From Blastomussa wellsi (lineage: Eukaryota > Cnidaria > Anthozoa > Scleractinia > Plerogyridae), in assembly GCA_947652115.1 (NCBI GenBank), contig OX393569.1, positions 8,898,639 through 8,962,638 of the forward strand: a stretch of DNA of 64,000 nt. Direction: 5' to 3'. A program made the translations under genes and the position numbers. Of this stretch, positions 29,601 to 42,700 are shown in pieces. Below the pieces are notes generated by a model. It saw nothing but the letters and a program-made list of their open reading frames with translations. It did no database searches and was not told the origin of the DNA. The stretch's first letter is position 1; each line of letters opens with the position of its first letter.

Positions 29601-32600
29601 ACAGATTGAAACACAGTCGGATAAATTCAAATTCAATTTTCTCTAGTGGGGTCTGCTTCTATATAAGTCTCAATACGTTATTCAAAATGTTACCATGCTA
29701 TGCAGGTTTTTTGGTAACTTTAATTTGCCTTTATTGCTTGAACATTCAGCAGAAACTGTACCTTGTCCAATACATTAGATAACTAAAGGCACCTGCAGAT
29801 GGTTTTGGCCTATCAGTGCAGCCTTTAACTACATTGTGTGCATGGCCATGAGGTTATCAAGCTGATATCACAGGCGTATTTAAATTTCCCTTCTACAGAT
29901 CTGAGTAAAATATGGCCTGTTGAACATACATGTATGCAAGCATATGGTTTTCGCCAGGATTTGAAAAGTGCATATCTAATACATGTCATGTACTTCCAAT
30001 GGCCTTTGATAAAGCCAGCAATTCAAAAATCGTGATTGTTTTTCTTTCTGGCAAAAGGTACATGTATGTTTGTCATTATTCTACCAATGGATTTTGTTTA
30101 AACAACAATATCACTTGCTTGTGATATTAAATTTATTGACTTTAATAGTTGCTCCTTTCTAACTAACAGGTAAATTAAAAACCTCAAGCATGCAGACATG
30201 TACAGTATTTTTGTTGAACGAGGAACATTAATCTCACCTGAATTGTGGCAGCCTTTGATGTGCTGAATGACATCTTGCTTACTTCTACACAACACAGAGC
30301 AGAATGGACATGAAAATGATGGAGTAACTTGATCTATATCTTCCATAACAGGGCTGTGGTGCACAAATGCCTCTACATCAATAGCCAAGTCTCTGTCGTC
30401 TCCACTGCCACTGGTTTCTTTCAATGCTTTCACTGTATCTACTCTTGATTTCGCATTTTTCCCTTTACTCTCTTTCATATTTTTGTTAATCAAAGTTCTT
30501 GTCTCAGGCACTTGCTCCCATTTTAAGGTTTGTTTTTTCCATGCATTTGTCTTTGCTGCCCTGGGGTAAGCTGCTAGTCTTCTTGCAGCGTAGCCTGCAT
30601 TTTGTTTCTCTTCAAGGTCATTTTCAATATCCTTGTCATCTCGGTTTTCCTCACCAATAACATCAAGCTCTTCATCTGATGACCCTTCTTCAGAATCTGA
30701 CCTTGATAATGTTTCCTTGTAAACTCTCTTAACTCCATTCCCCTTCCTTTGTTTTCTATTCAAACAAAAGGAATAAAAAAGACATGTTAGCAACAACACA
30801 GTCTTTGTCAACACCCTTTAACTGAAAAAAAAGCATTGATAGTGCTTCTCTCCACCCAGGTCCCAGTTGTTCAAAGGTTGGATAATGCCATCCACCAGAT
30901 AAATCACTATCCAGCGGATAATGCAGTTTGTTTTGCCAGCACTTATCCACTGGATGGCGATTTAGCCAGTGGATAGCATTAACCAGCTTCTGAACAACTA
31001 GGGCAAGGTGTATAAAATTAATGGGTACCAGCAAATTTGATACTGGACATAATCTTGTGATAGACTACTATCGGGGGTTTCAAAACAAGCTGGCGACTGC
31101 CAGAGTTTCACCGGTTACTTGGCTACTGTGCTGCCAGCTACTCTGGTCATAGCAATCAGCTTGTTACAAAGAAGCTCACTTATAACACCACAGTTTCTTT
31201 ACAAACTTACCCCCTCACTTATAACAGTCACCTACTCTTCCAGTTGTGAAAACATTTTGAAAACATTTTGAAACCCCTGCTAGTATCCTATCCATATAGG
31301 AATAGAAACACTCCTACGTGTATTTTGTTTCATGCTAAACAAACTGGGATAAGCTGCAGCCTGATAGGCCAACAGGCTCACACCAAGGCTTTACCTTACA
31401 TGCATATCCCATCCAGAAGTGTAGCAGTATACTGCTAGTCACCAAAAACCCTATGTGTTTCTCCCAGAGCTTATGAACCACTGGCCTATTATATGTAATG
31501 TATCCTAAGCTTAACGGTATAAATAAATAATTAGATATATAGATTTAGCCAAGCCTAAAAGTGGAGCTCTGTATTTTTGCTGGTTCTTGATCATTTCTCT
31601 GAAACAAAGAATTTCCACTGAGAATGACCATAAAAAATTAAAAGATGCTGCCATAAGAAGAAAAATTGGAACTGAGCCCACGATCAATGAAAAAAAACCT
31701 GTCTGGTCAGCGCTCAACTTCAAGAAAACATGTTACCACAGTGAGTTCTAAATCTGAGCCCGCAATCTGGTCATGTGATACTGGTCAGCGGCTACCTTGA
31801 TTTGACAGCTGTCAATTGACCATAATATGGATGTCTAATGCCAAAGATGTAAGCTGATAAGGCTGACAAGGTATTGACAAGGCATGGCTACCCCCAATGG
31901 CACCATTTTTGTGCGACTTTGTCGTCATCGTCGGGGCGCACGCACCCACGATCCATGCCACTGGCCATGTCAACCATGAAAACTTGAATGCATGGTTGTC
32001 CTATTTCTATGCATGCACAATTGTCCTTCTCCTATGGTTCCAGGGGTTTTGTTCAAGGCCGGAGGCCGGACATAGCGTCCAGTTGTTTGAAATGAAACGT
32101 CTGGTAGCAACGTCCAATGGTTCACACAAAAAAATATTTTTTTAAGTCTGATGTCCGCTTGCTTAATTGATGAATCTGGTAGTTTCAAATGTTACCAAAA
32201 ACGCTGATAGTCTATCATGAGTCAGTCCCTAACATTCTTTCAGGCTGCCTAAACATGTTGCTAGTACCAATTCAGGGTTATAACAAAGTTTGAAACCTGG
32301 ACTGCTCAATTCGAGTCCAGTGTACAAGTGGTTCCTCTCCCAGGGTTGTGACTAAGGTACGGTTCATTATTTATGGCGATGACCGGGTCGGATAATTTGA
32401 AATAACTTTTCTTTTTTTCCCTAATGCCCGTTACACTATCACATAAGAATTTCTAAGCCCGTCCTGATTTATTTTAAATTTTTCGAAGCCCAACAGTATA
32501 AAAGTGGTTTTATGTATTACAACATGATTTGTTTAACAACAAACTGTTTCGGGCAATTTGGGTACATCGTAACAGTAAATTTATACTTTGTAACAATGAT

Positions 32601-33625
32601 TTCTGTGGAAAACAGCCATAGCCTACATGCAGGTGTAAATGATTGTTGATGATTGTATCTTTCATCTCTTCACAACATCACAACAATGATCAAAACACTT
32701 TTCGTACAACTACCTTCACGTTGCCTCCATTCCCATTCTTCAACCCGCATTAATTTGCAAACAAACTTTATTTTCACCAGCCCTGCACACCAAGGCTGAC
32801 AATTTCACAAGAGTACAGTGTAGCTCTGAGTAATTTAATTAACCTCTCTTACTATACAAATTCATTCTGAGTGGTAGAGTGTATATTTAGCTTATTATTG
32901 GCTCATTGTTTATCAAGGTAGGTATTTAATCAAGCAAATATGGTACACCATATTGAAAACAATTTGCACCTTTTTATATTGTAAACCTCTGAATTCAACT
33001 GAACATCTTCACCTTCTTCATCCTGAAAATAAAACAATTCAGTAATAAAATACTATTTTAATGAACCTCTTCATTTCTGAGGCTTATAAACATTTCAAAG
33101 GTACCTAGCAACAGATTTTTTGAAACAGATTTGAATTGCACACCAATAAGAATTTTCCACCAATTATTCAACATTAGGTTCCTCACTTTTCCTTTCCATT
33201 TACTTACAATAAGTGGGTCTCTGAAGCTATATAATTGCTGTGTATATTTGGGGGCGTTCTTTTCATTCACACGAATTACGAACGCTAGACTCGCCAAGTA
33301 TTAGTAAATCATTCCATAGAAAAGGTTACGTTAAAAATAAAAGACAAAATAAAACGGAATCTTTCCTTTAATTTTAAACAGCGCTGCAGCCGTTTAAATT
33401 GCCTCATATTTAAAATTTGGGTAAAAAATATTCACACTTTCTACTTACGTGCAAAGGACTCTTTCTTTCACATTGCTCAGAGAGCTTCTCAATTATTGAG
33501 TGGAGTTTCAACCTAAAAAGGGATCAAAACACTCATTAGGGTTAAACCAAACATACATTTTTGTTACAATAAAAGGAAAAACAATCTGCCAAAACGTACC
33601 CACGCTTTCCACCTTCCGACGCCAT
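23624..33625 (-). CDS. C2H2 zinc-finger protein, ten coding exons
   Basis: Exons in order are 33600-33625, 33449-33512, 32970-33022, 30238-30755, 28410-28573, 27296-27488, 26708-26809, 26123-26344, 25545-25768 and 23624-24382. Phases agree at every junction, giving 774 aa from ATG 33625. The first half is acidic and Ser/Lys-rich, with a basic KRKRKCNKK run (likely nuclear localisation) near residue 250 and divergent fingers near residues 194-217 (C2H2), 312-337 (C2HC) and 348-371. Seven regular C2H2 fingers follow at about 377-575, with linkers such as HTGERPF and HTGVKEF. Two introns cut through fingers: CGKLFSHQ/RSLKEH is restored by the 26123-to-25768 join, and FVCE/VCGKGF by the next. The last 190 residues are low-complexity Ser/His-rich. 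It is probably a sequence-specific DNA-binding nuclear protein; targets and orthologue are unknown. It is divergent from MED23. The donor of exon 3 (AAG/GTGCAA) is weak but is the only one that keeps phase. Confidence 0.88.
24906..25036. mobile_element. Possible hAT-type MITE (CAGTGGCG ends)
   Basis: CAGTGGCGTATCTAGGGGAG at the left and CTCCGCCACTG at the right share the CAGTGGCG terminus common in hAT elements. The matching 8-bp duplication is not evident. It lies in the last intron of the zinc-finger gene. Confidence 0.5.
26861..26999. repeat. (CAGT)n microsatellite with variants
   Basis: Mostly CAGT tetranucleotides, interrupted by CAGA and other variants, in a zinc-finger gene intron. 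It produces a Ser/Gln-repeat open frame that is not a gene. Confidence 0.9.
27793..27910. mobile_element. Foldback, ends AACAATTATTCCAT
   Basis: AACAATTATTCCATTCGCCC, continuing through TTGTTGGATATGAAGTGAT, is repeated inverted in the second half up to TAATTGTTA. The loop is TCGTGCTATGCGCTCG. Related in layout to 58202-58306 and 53148-53285. Confidence 0.85.
28574..30237. other. Intron 4 of the zinc-finger gene, nothing recognised
   Basis: 1.66 kb of AT-rich sequence with no open frame, repeat or element that I can identify. Confidence 0.6.
30861..31004. mobile_element. MITE with CCCAGTTGTTCA ends
   Basis: TCCCAGTTGTTCAAAGGTTG and CAGCTTCTGAACAACTAGGG are inverted ends. Inner TGGATAATGCCATCCA-type motifs repeat in both orientations. 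It lies in intron 3 of the zinc-finger gene. Confidence 0.7.
31870..32060. repeat. Dispersed repeat shared with 59440-59570
   Basis: Both places contain a block built round a GCCA..TGACCATGA segment, followed by TTCTATGCATGC and a CTCC(T)ATGGTT segment. The element type is not recognised. Confidence 0.5.
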
Positions 33626-33758
33626 ATTGAGCCCTCGACCGGTTTGTGCTTCAGGTACTCTGGTTTAAAGTGTATCCATCCGCGCAGCTCTGGGTACCAC
33701 ACGTTTCGAACATGGCGGATTTGACGGATGTGTCTGGCTGAATAAAAGCAATCAAAGC
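33626..33758. promoter_or_regulatory. Bidirectional promoter between zinc-finger gene and MED23
   Basis: The two start codons are 133 bp apart on opposite strands, so both 5' leaders and core promoters must overlap or lie in the adjacent leaders. AACATGGCGGAT (33709-33720, plus) and CAATATGGCGTC (minus, spanning the zinc-finger start codon) resemble the YY1 site AANATGGCG, which typically sits just downstream of transcription starts. No TATA box is placed for either direction. Confidence 0.75.
33712..33741 (+). promoter_or_regulatory. Nine-codon upstream ORF before MED23
   Basis: ATGGCGGATTTGACGGATGT begins a nine-codon frame (MADLTDVSG) that ends in TGA at 33739-33741. That is 17 bases before the MED23 start and in a different frame. 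If the transcript begins upstream of 33712 it could damp translation; if it starts at the YY1-like motif the uORF is bypassed. Confidence 0.45.
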
Positions 33759-36700
33759 ATGGAAAATCATAAGGCTAAACTACTGCAAATATTGGAGGAT
33801 GCGTTGGTATGAGAATGCTTAGGTTCTTTTTCTCAATATGCTGTAGTTTGCTGCAACTGTAGTCCTGTAGAACATTCTATTAGCTGCCTCTCTGGACGAA
33901 TTTCTGACAAATGCTTGTGTCTGTTTTGAGCGCGGAAATTCGACGTGCTGTTGTTGAAATCGGTAAAAAGTGAAGAGACCGCAACTCAATCCCCGGGTAA
34001 CTTTCCACTGAAATCCTGTTTTATGTTATGTACCAGTCAAATGGAAGCTTCAGCACCCCCCCACCTCCCCTCCAACATACCCTTGGATGGGGAATTTGAT
34101 CCTCACTCATATAGGGTGGGGAAGTTGAAAGTTAGCCTTGATTTCATGTTATGTGTCCCTGCAATTTCACTTGGGTTGATAAATAATGACAGATTGAGGT
34201 CGACATGGCGAGTTTTGAGGATTTTAAAGAAAGAGGTGGTGGCTTGGTTAAAAAGCAAAGGGCTAAGGCTTTAGGCTCCCTCAACCCTCCAAGTTGGGAC
34301 CATTTTAGTTGCCATGGCAACCAAAATTTTGGAGCTGACAACTAAATTGTAACAGAAGTCGCCAGCTGGCGACTAAAATTGAGAAGAAGCTAACTTTGGC
34401 GACTAAAATTTTTCACTGGCGACCAATCTTGAATGTAGCCAGTGGCCAAATGGCCACTAAGGAAAAAATAAACTTGGAGGGTTCAGGGCTCCCTGCAGAT
34501 ATTTGAGTGACTCTCGGAGCTAAAACTGCACCAACAAATGTTAGGGTTCTGTGGCAATTTGAATACTGCTTTTTATCTTGACTTCAGGGGCATACTGCAA
34601 TCAAAGTTATGTGAGTACTAAAAAGTTTACTTTTTAATTTTCCCACGGATGGGGTAATTTGAACGGGTTTTTGACCCAGGGATGGGGAAATTTGAACACA
34701 GATTTTCCAAAATTCAAATGCCCATCAGTGGGAGGGGGGAGGGGGATGTTGAAGCTTTTATTTGACTGGTAGATTAATTTATCTCGAAATCCCCACTTGT
34801 ATTTTGTCGAATTCATGAGCTGTGAGATTTCTCAGAAATACAATATTATGATAAGTGGATAAAAATGTGTTGGTTATGTTGACAGTCAAGATATTGGTGA
34901 AGTGAAGAATAGTTCCCAAAAAACTGGTTGGTGAGCTGTCTGCCAACTAACAGCCAACAGTCGGCCAACAAATTCATATTAATTTTTACTGAATGTAACT
35001 TAGAAAAACTACTTAGATATGTTTTTTTAAATGTTTAATATTGTGAAACAACATTCCTATGGATCTTCAATATACAAAGTGTTCAGCCTTCAGATCTGGT
35101 ATATTTGAATTTACTATTTTTTGAAAGTACTGTACATCTGTGATAAAAGTTACTAGTCGTAAATTGCACATTTCACAATCTGTTGGTCAAGTGTCCGTAG
35201 CCTGTTGGTAAACTATCAACAGACTGCTGATAAGCTGTTGACCGATTGTCAGTTAACACTTAAATGAAGAGCTGATTTGGAACTCTGGTTTTTTTCTCTT
35301 GCACCAAGATACAGTACCTTCCAACCCCAGTATCATACTGGGATCTGAACAACTTTCAGCTTCTGAAGTTGTTGTTGTTGAAATCCCTGGATAAGGCTTA
35401 AATCCTTCAGATGTACTACGGTAGTTACAATTATCCAGCAAAATCACGTGATCCAGTAAAATCAGGCGATTATCCGCAAGATTGAGCAGGATAATTGTAT
35501 TATTATTCGACAAACACAGCTAGGAAAGTTGCCATTATGCAGCGCTTTGCAAGACTTTGACCAAATTATTGTTACTTAATGTATACTGCAGAATATCTGC
35601 CAGCTGTAATTGACGGATATTGAGAGCATAGTGACCATATTAATTATTTTGGACAGTGTTACAATTTGTGTTACAATTTTGTCATTTTATTTTAATTTTA
35701 CTTTTTCAGGGAATCGAAGCAATTGAAACTGCATTCTGTGGGTAGGAAAACCTTTTTTGCATTTTTTCCTACACTGTAAAAGGAAGTTTAGATTTAGCCG
35801 TGTTATATTTTAACATGTTGTTTGCAAGTGAGATCTTGAATGTATGAACCATGCACATGAGAATTTTAATTTAGGATGATTATTAAAAGCCTAACTCATG
35901 AAGTGTTTTATTTGTATCTCAAAGAATGATTGTTCACAATGAAGATGATGAAGATCAAGATATAAAGGATCTTTTCCAAAATGTTTTTAAACCTTTCTGG
36001 GCTACTGTTCCTGTGGTAAGTGATTTCTGGTCAACACAGTATTTTTCATGAATAACTTTAAAATTATCAAGTTGTTAGTTCTCAGTGTTAACTTAGGATG
36101 TTGACAGAAAAGAGACCTTGTATGGATGCTGTACTTTTAAATTATTGGGGTCTTGCAGAGTAGTATTAGACTTATTTGTTCTTGTAATGTATGATGAATT
36201 TACCCTGTCAAAATAAAGTTATCAATCAATCAATCAATCAATCAAAGTTATCAATCAATCAATCAATCAATTAATCAATCAAAGTTATCAATCAATCAAT
36301 CGAAGCAATCAATCAATCAATCAATCAATCAAAGTTATCAATCAATCAATCGATCAATCAGTCAATCAAAGTTATCAATCAATCAATCAATCGATCAATC
36401 AATCAAAGTTATCAATCAATCAATCAATCAAAGTTATCAATCAATCAAAGTTATCAATCAATCATTCAATCAAAGTTATCAATCATCAATCAATCAAAGT
36501 TATCAATCAATCAATCAATCAAAGTTATGGGGTGTTGGATTTAGGAGCACAGGGGGTATTTTTGGCTTGTAAGCCTGTTACATACTTCGTAAGTGTAGTG
36601 CAGCTGGGGAAGGTACAGTAGGGGAAGTCAGGTAGAATTACATGTAAGTAACCCAAAAAGCTAGTTCAGTCTATGAAATAAAGAAAGAAATATTCCAAGG

Positions 36701-39700
36701 GAAAGTAAATATACCGAGAAAAGTTTGTAAGCCAGGCTTACTGGCTTAAAGGGAGTGAAGCCGCTGGTGTGACCGAATAGGTTCATGGACAGATTTGGTC
36801 TTCAAGAGCAAACAGATTGTGGAATTGTGCAACACATTGAGCAGATTTACGGATTTAGAAAATGCAAGGCTCACAGATTAACTGAAAATTGTGGTTTTCA
36901 TTCTGGACTCTTCATTTCAGAAAGTTTGGATCGTGGATGCTTAATGTAGTTTGAATGAAGGATCTTGGGTCGGTCTTGATTGATATGTTGCCATTTTGCG
37001 AGATGGGACCCATGAAACCATATGTTAGAATTGTCTCAAAAACAAGCAAAGAAATTAACCTCTTAAAAGTTGCCATAAAAACAACTTCTTCGTTCGTTGC
37101 AGTGAAGCTATACCATAGAAAGTTTTAAAGCAATGCAGATCTGGATTTGAACAAAAATAGTTGCGGAGTGACAGATTTAGGCCAAAAATAGCATGGAGTG
37201 GCAGATTCACATACTCCTATTAGACAGTGCTGCCCCTGTCATTAAAGGGGAGTTGATTGGAGGAACAGTATCAAATCATTGATTACCAGAAAATGGTAAT
37301 AGTAGTTTCTTGAGATTTGGACTTGGAGGTTTTGCAGCTACATTTCTATATGCCACATTCTTATATAAGGACTTTTTTTTTTACTTGACAATAAAGTAAC
37401 AGTACAGTAATTTTAAATTCTTAATAAGTATTTCTTAATTATTTTTATGAGTTACACATTTCCAAGAGAGCAATGAAAGAAATACATCAACATTGAAATG
37501 ACATCAAGGGAAACTCAGAAAAAAATCTGAGTCCCAGATGGGATTTGAACCCACAACCCCCCGCGATCTAGTCTGATGCTCTAACCACTGAGCTACTGGA
37601 GACTCTATGGTGAGCAAGGGTCAAATGTGGGTCTTGACTGGAATTGCATCATGCGTTTACTCAGTCATTTGACCCTTGCTCACCATAGAGTCTCCAGCAG
37701 CTTAGTGGTTAGAGCATCCAACTAGATCATGGAGGGTAGTGGGTTCAAATCCCATCTGGGACTTGGATTTTTTCCAAGTTTCCCTTGATACCATTTAAAT
37801 GTTGATGTATTTCTTTCATTGCCTCTTGGAGGTTGGTTGGTCGCATCTTTGATATGCTTTACATGTAATGTGACTGCGCAATGCAGTTAAGAGTTATATG
37901 TGCCCTTCATCATTTGACTGAATAACCATGCGATGCAGTTCCAGTCAAGACCCACATTTGACCCTTGCTCACCATAGAGTCTCCAGTAGCTCAGTGGCTA
38001 GAGCATTCGACCAGGTCGTGGGTTCAAATCCTATCTGGCACTCGGATTATTTCCGAGTTTCCCTTGATGCCATTTCAATGTTGAGTTACACATTGTTCTT
38101 TCTATTCTAGGAAGGAAGAGAACAACTTCTTTTTGACTTTGTTGCATTCATCTACAATGAAAACAACCCCAGAAGAATAGACATTGCCTTTGCTTTGCTT
38201 GGAAATTTAGTTGAAAGTTCGTTGATTCCTGCCAGGTATTGGAAATAAGATCCTGGGGCTGTAAATAACTTTTTGTGGTGAAAGGATATTTCCAACCGTA
38301 AGTTACCATTCTGATCAGACAGAGCAGTAGTAATGTTGGACTTTATATCAAAGAACTCTGCAATAAAGTGCTGTCAACACAAAACATTGGTGTTTGCATC
38401 AATTGCGAGACATAAAAAAATTGTCCTGACATTCTGTCCAATTACAGATGTTGGCAAAATTTAGTTGGCCATTGTTGTCCGACTGTAATTTGCAGCCCTG
38501 AGATCATATGCATTTATAAATATATGTGTGTAGGTACAGTATATAAAATAGTGGGATGAAAAATTTGTAGACCTGTGGGGCTAGCTATATCCGTGCCTGT
38601 GAATGGGATTCCTAAAATGCTAGTAACATTGATATTAATTTTACAAAGGAACTCTTGAGTTGACAGTACATGTAAATTAACCCATGTAGAGCAAGAAAAT
38701 TACAATAAATTGTTACCTTGTGTCCCTGCCGGTAGTATTAGAGAGATTCACTACATTCACTATAATTATGCCACATGTTTGCACTAAGATACCCCACCTG
38801 TTCAGCATGATTGTATTCAAAATCTGTAAATCTGATTTGGTTCACTGACCATCATTTATTGATAAAACATGATTGCATGTGTTGTTCTCAAAAAGAAAAT
38901 TATTCCAGGCTTTGGCCTTAGAACATTCCAGGTTATGGAATTCAATCCTTTCGACTGTTGACTAAAACAATAAGTACAGTACGTAGTCTGAATACACTGA
39001 AGTCCAACATCATTAAATAATATACCACAAAGTTCTAATGATATATGAAGCTCCTCGTCTCTACTTTTTTTAAGGACACTTGACAAGTCAAGAGTTTTTT
39101 TTATACACTTCTGTCATTTGCACAATACAGTAGGGTGAATTTCCTTTTCTTATTAAGCCTGGTTTTCTTATGTTGGGAAAATCTCAGACGATCGGGGATT
39201 TCACTGTTTCTCGACTGTCCCAGATTTTACCGATATATCAGTGAAACGCCAGATGCCGTGTTACAGATTCTCTCGACATTTGGTATTTGGGACTGGACCC
39301 AAGCAATTAAAAAGAAGCCTGGGACACGTCAGGAAAATAGAGACGTTCAGGGTTCCAGTTAAGTTTTAGAGGCAAGGTTCCAACAAGGAACTCCAACGGG
39401 TCAAACTCCCATTGTTCTCACCAAATCATTAGAAGTTTTAATTATTTTTATTTGTTGGGTCAGGAAGCTGACCTTGTCAGGTTTTTGACCCAAGACCCCT
39501 CCCTTATCTGGAACAGTGGACGCTCCTGATTTTCCTGATTTGTCACTGACCATCCCAGGTGATCCGGGATGTTTACGATTTCCCATTTTCAATAGTTGGA
39601 AAAATCTGGGATGGTCTGGAAACAGTGAAATCCTCAATCGTCTGGAATTTTCCCAACATCTGAAAACTAGGCTTTATACTAACCAGTGATTTATTGATTT

Positions 39701-42700
39701 ATGGGTGATGTATGAAGGTTGGTGTGTGATGCAATTCTGAAGACACCTCGTCTCAGCTTCCAGAAGGAATTCATGTGGTGTAAAACATTTCAGCTTCTTT
39801 TGAAGATCATAAGTGGTGTTGATTACAAGGTGGATTATGCTATCTCTAAGGCTAAAAATATAACACAAACATTGGCTTGTTCAAAGCTGACTTGTCTGTC
39901 TCCTTTAGTTAGCTCTTACCTTAAGTTTTGTATATCCATGTCTTTGTTTTGTATTCCAACCTACAGTCTCTGCAATATTCATCTGATAGTTGCCAATATG
40001 AATAATTATAATTAGTAATAATTAAATAATGAAGGTGCTTGTAATGTAGGATGTCAGCTACCCCTAACTGCTCTTTGTAATAATGTTAAAGGAAGAGAAA
40101 TAATTATCCCCAAATCACCTATCAATGTATATTTGTTACCATTTCAAATATTTACAGTATAACCACAAAAAAATGAAATTTTTGAGCATTAATTTTTCTG
40201 ACACTACTGAGTATTTCCTTTGTTTTTTTTTCTGAGTACTTTGCTTTGTTTTTTACCGGTAAGTACTCTGATTGTCATAGTGTGTATTTTATATTCAATT
40301 TGCAGAGTTGTCGCGACATTTTAAGTTTGGTTTTCCAAATATTCCACACAATACCAACGGTTCCTGATGCTGCATTCACTGATCGCATACAAGTCTGTGT
40401 CAAGGTACTTGATTTACAACATAGTGTTTGTTACAAAGAAACCAGATTCATTGCAGATTGATGGCAATATATAATTTGTAAAATAATGGATTGTACAAAT
40501 GGTATAATATCATTCTTTACTTTGTAGTGCTTTAAATTTACTAATGATATCACGATTTTGCAATAATAATCTAAAGGTGTTGTAACCACCTGGTTTACAG
40601 TATTCTACTCAAATGTAATCTCACCCAAAGCTGATAAACATGAAATAAATAATTTTTTTAACCCATTGGCACCTGTAACTACCCATGACAGCTTTGAGTG
40701 GCTTGGAGCTGATTTTCTTAAAACATTTTTTTTTTTAAAAATGTCCATGTGTCAGTGGGTTGAAGGCCATTTCCAGTCAGTACTGCGCAATCTCTGCCTG
40801 TAATGTTTATTGAGTCTCACAAGGTGAAAAGTAAACAAACCAAAATGAAAATTACGGGTAAAATCTTACCTTTTTCTTCCTTATTAACATCTGATATCCT
40901 TGCAAAACAATAATAAAGAGTAGACGAACCTTAACGATATTCCAAGCAGACGTTTCAGCTCATTGCGAACTCCCAAACAAAACGACCCGTAATGGCGGAC
41001 TCAAAAACTTCATGTACGCAGTTACCGAAGTGTAACATATCAACAAATTCAAAACAGAAATGTAAACAAATCCCGAGACTGCGCAGTACGGACTGGAAAT
41101 GGCCTTTAACCCTGTAGTGTTCTAGAAAGCTTAAAGTGCACCTAACACCAAAATATTTTTTTCGTTAAAATACACCTTTGCACCAGTTCGAAACACATTT
41201 CACCTTTTGTTTCTCCTTTTCACCAAATTCTGGCTATTGATTGCATTAGGAAAACTGTTCATCATTTGTTCCACGACCGAGTCAGAAGGGGCGTTGGTCT
41301 ATTCTTGATTTGACGTCACAAATTGATTTGTATCGCATCAAGTCTTAGTAAACGTGCATGCAAATCAGTTTGTGACATCAAATCAAGAATAGACCCACCC
41401 CCCTTCTGACTCGATTGTGGAACAAATGAAATAAATAAATGCCATAAATAAACAGATTTTGATGAAAAGGAGAAACGAAAGGTGGAATATGTTGCGAACT
41501 GGTACAAAGGTGTATTTTAGCGAAAAAAATATTTTGGTGTTAGGTGCACTTTAAAGTACCCATGAAGTTTGCAAAAGTTCTGGTTGCTATTTTCAGGTTG
41601 TTCGGTACATTCTAGACAGGAATGCTTGTCTGCTACCAGCCTACTTTGTTATAAATGAGGTACATGACTGTAAAATTAATGTTGTGGATTAAATTTTTCT
41701 TTAGTTTAAACTTTTTCAAACAAGTTTTATTTTCATTGTCCTAGATTGCTTGTCATAATCTGAAATACTGGATAATTAAAATCAAACTGGTTAGAAAAAT
41801 TTTAAACCAAGGAAAAATTTAAACCGCAACATACTGCACAGGCGGCCCATACGTTGTATGTGATTTATGTGACATTATGTAAGAGAATAATTATATGAGA
41901 AAAGTTCAAAAATTGCCCTAAATTCTACATGTGGAAAAGAATGCAAATAAAAATGACTTACCGTGTGTTTTCCTTACGTTATTTTGATGTCTCTGTGGTC
42001 CTAGAGTCGATTTGAAGACATTTAGGCAAGTTTACCTTCTGAGGTTTTGCCTACGAGTAAAGCGAAGCGAAAGGCTGGCAGCTTAGTCCACCAACGGTCC
42101 ACACTCGAAGCTCCATAAATCCCACGAAAATGGCCTAATCTCGCCAAAACTGCCTCACGGAAGCCGTCAATAATTTTTCTTCTATAGTCTTTGCCTCGGG
42201 TTTCAAGGTTTATCCTAACCTTTCGAAAAACACTACTTTTCAGACTCTAAATTTCAAATTCTGCTTTCGATGGATGTGCATTCAGCTGACTTGGCCACCA
42301 AATTCAAACTGTCAGCGTAGCGACCGCGCCATTGTGACAAAATCACTCTCAACACTGGAGAGGCACGGGACAATTTTTATCATGCAAATTATACCGTGTT
42401 AAGGCCACTGGGAATCACATGTAGAATTTAGGGCAATTTTCGAACTTTTCTCATATATTCTCTTACATAATGTCACATGAATCACATACAACGTATGGGC
42501 CGCCTGTGCATACTGTTGCTACTAATCACAATTATTGTTGAACTATAAAAAGGTTAATATTTACTGAATGTTTAGGTGAGAAGTGCAGTTAGCATATCCC
42601 TGTCTACTGAATTCTATTGCAGTGACACCATGGGCGTAGCCAGGATTTTTCAGGGGGGGAGGTCACACCCAGGTTATGACACCCACACTGTGAGTTACTT

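Noticed and set aside
32987..33022. Donor GAG/GTTTAC for exon 3 of the zinc-finger gene
   Set aside because: It breaks the phase with the next exon; AAG/GTGCAA at 32970 restores it.
37531..37605. Possible tRNA gene on the minus strand (also 37685-37762, 37975-38052, 43586-43660)
   Set aside because: The D and T arms are good, but anticodon arms are irregular and each tRNA-like part is followed by a family-specific tail, so these are SINEs.
41049..41107. Conserved non-coding exon candidate
   Set aside because: It is the right terminal repeat of the MITE 40757-41113.
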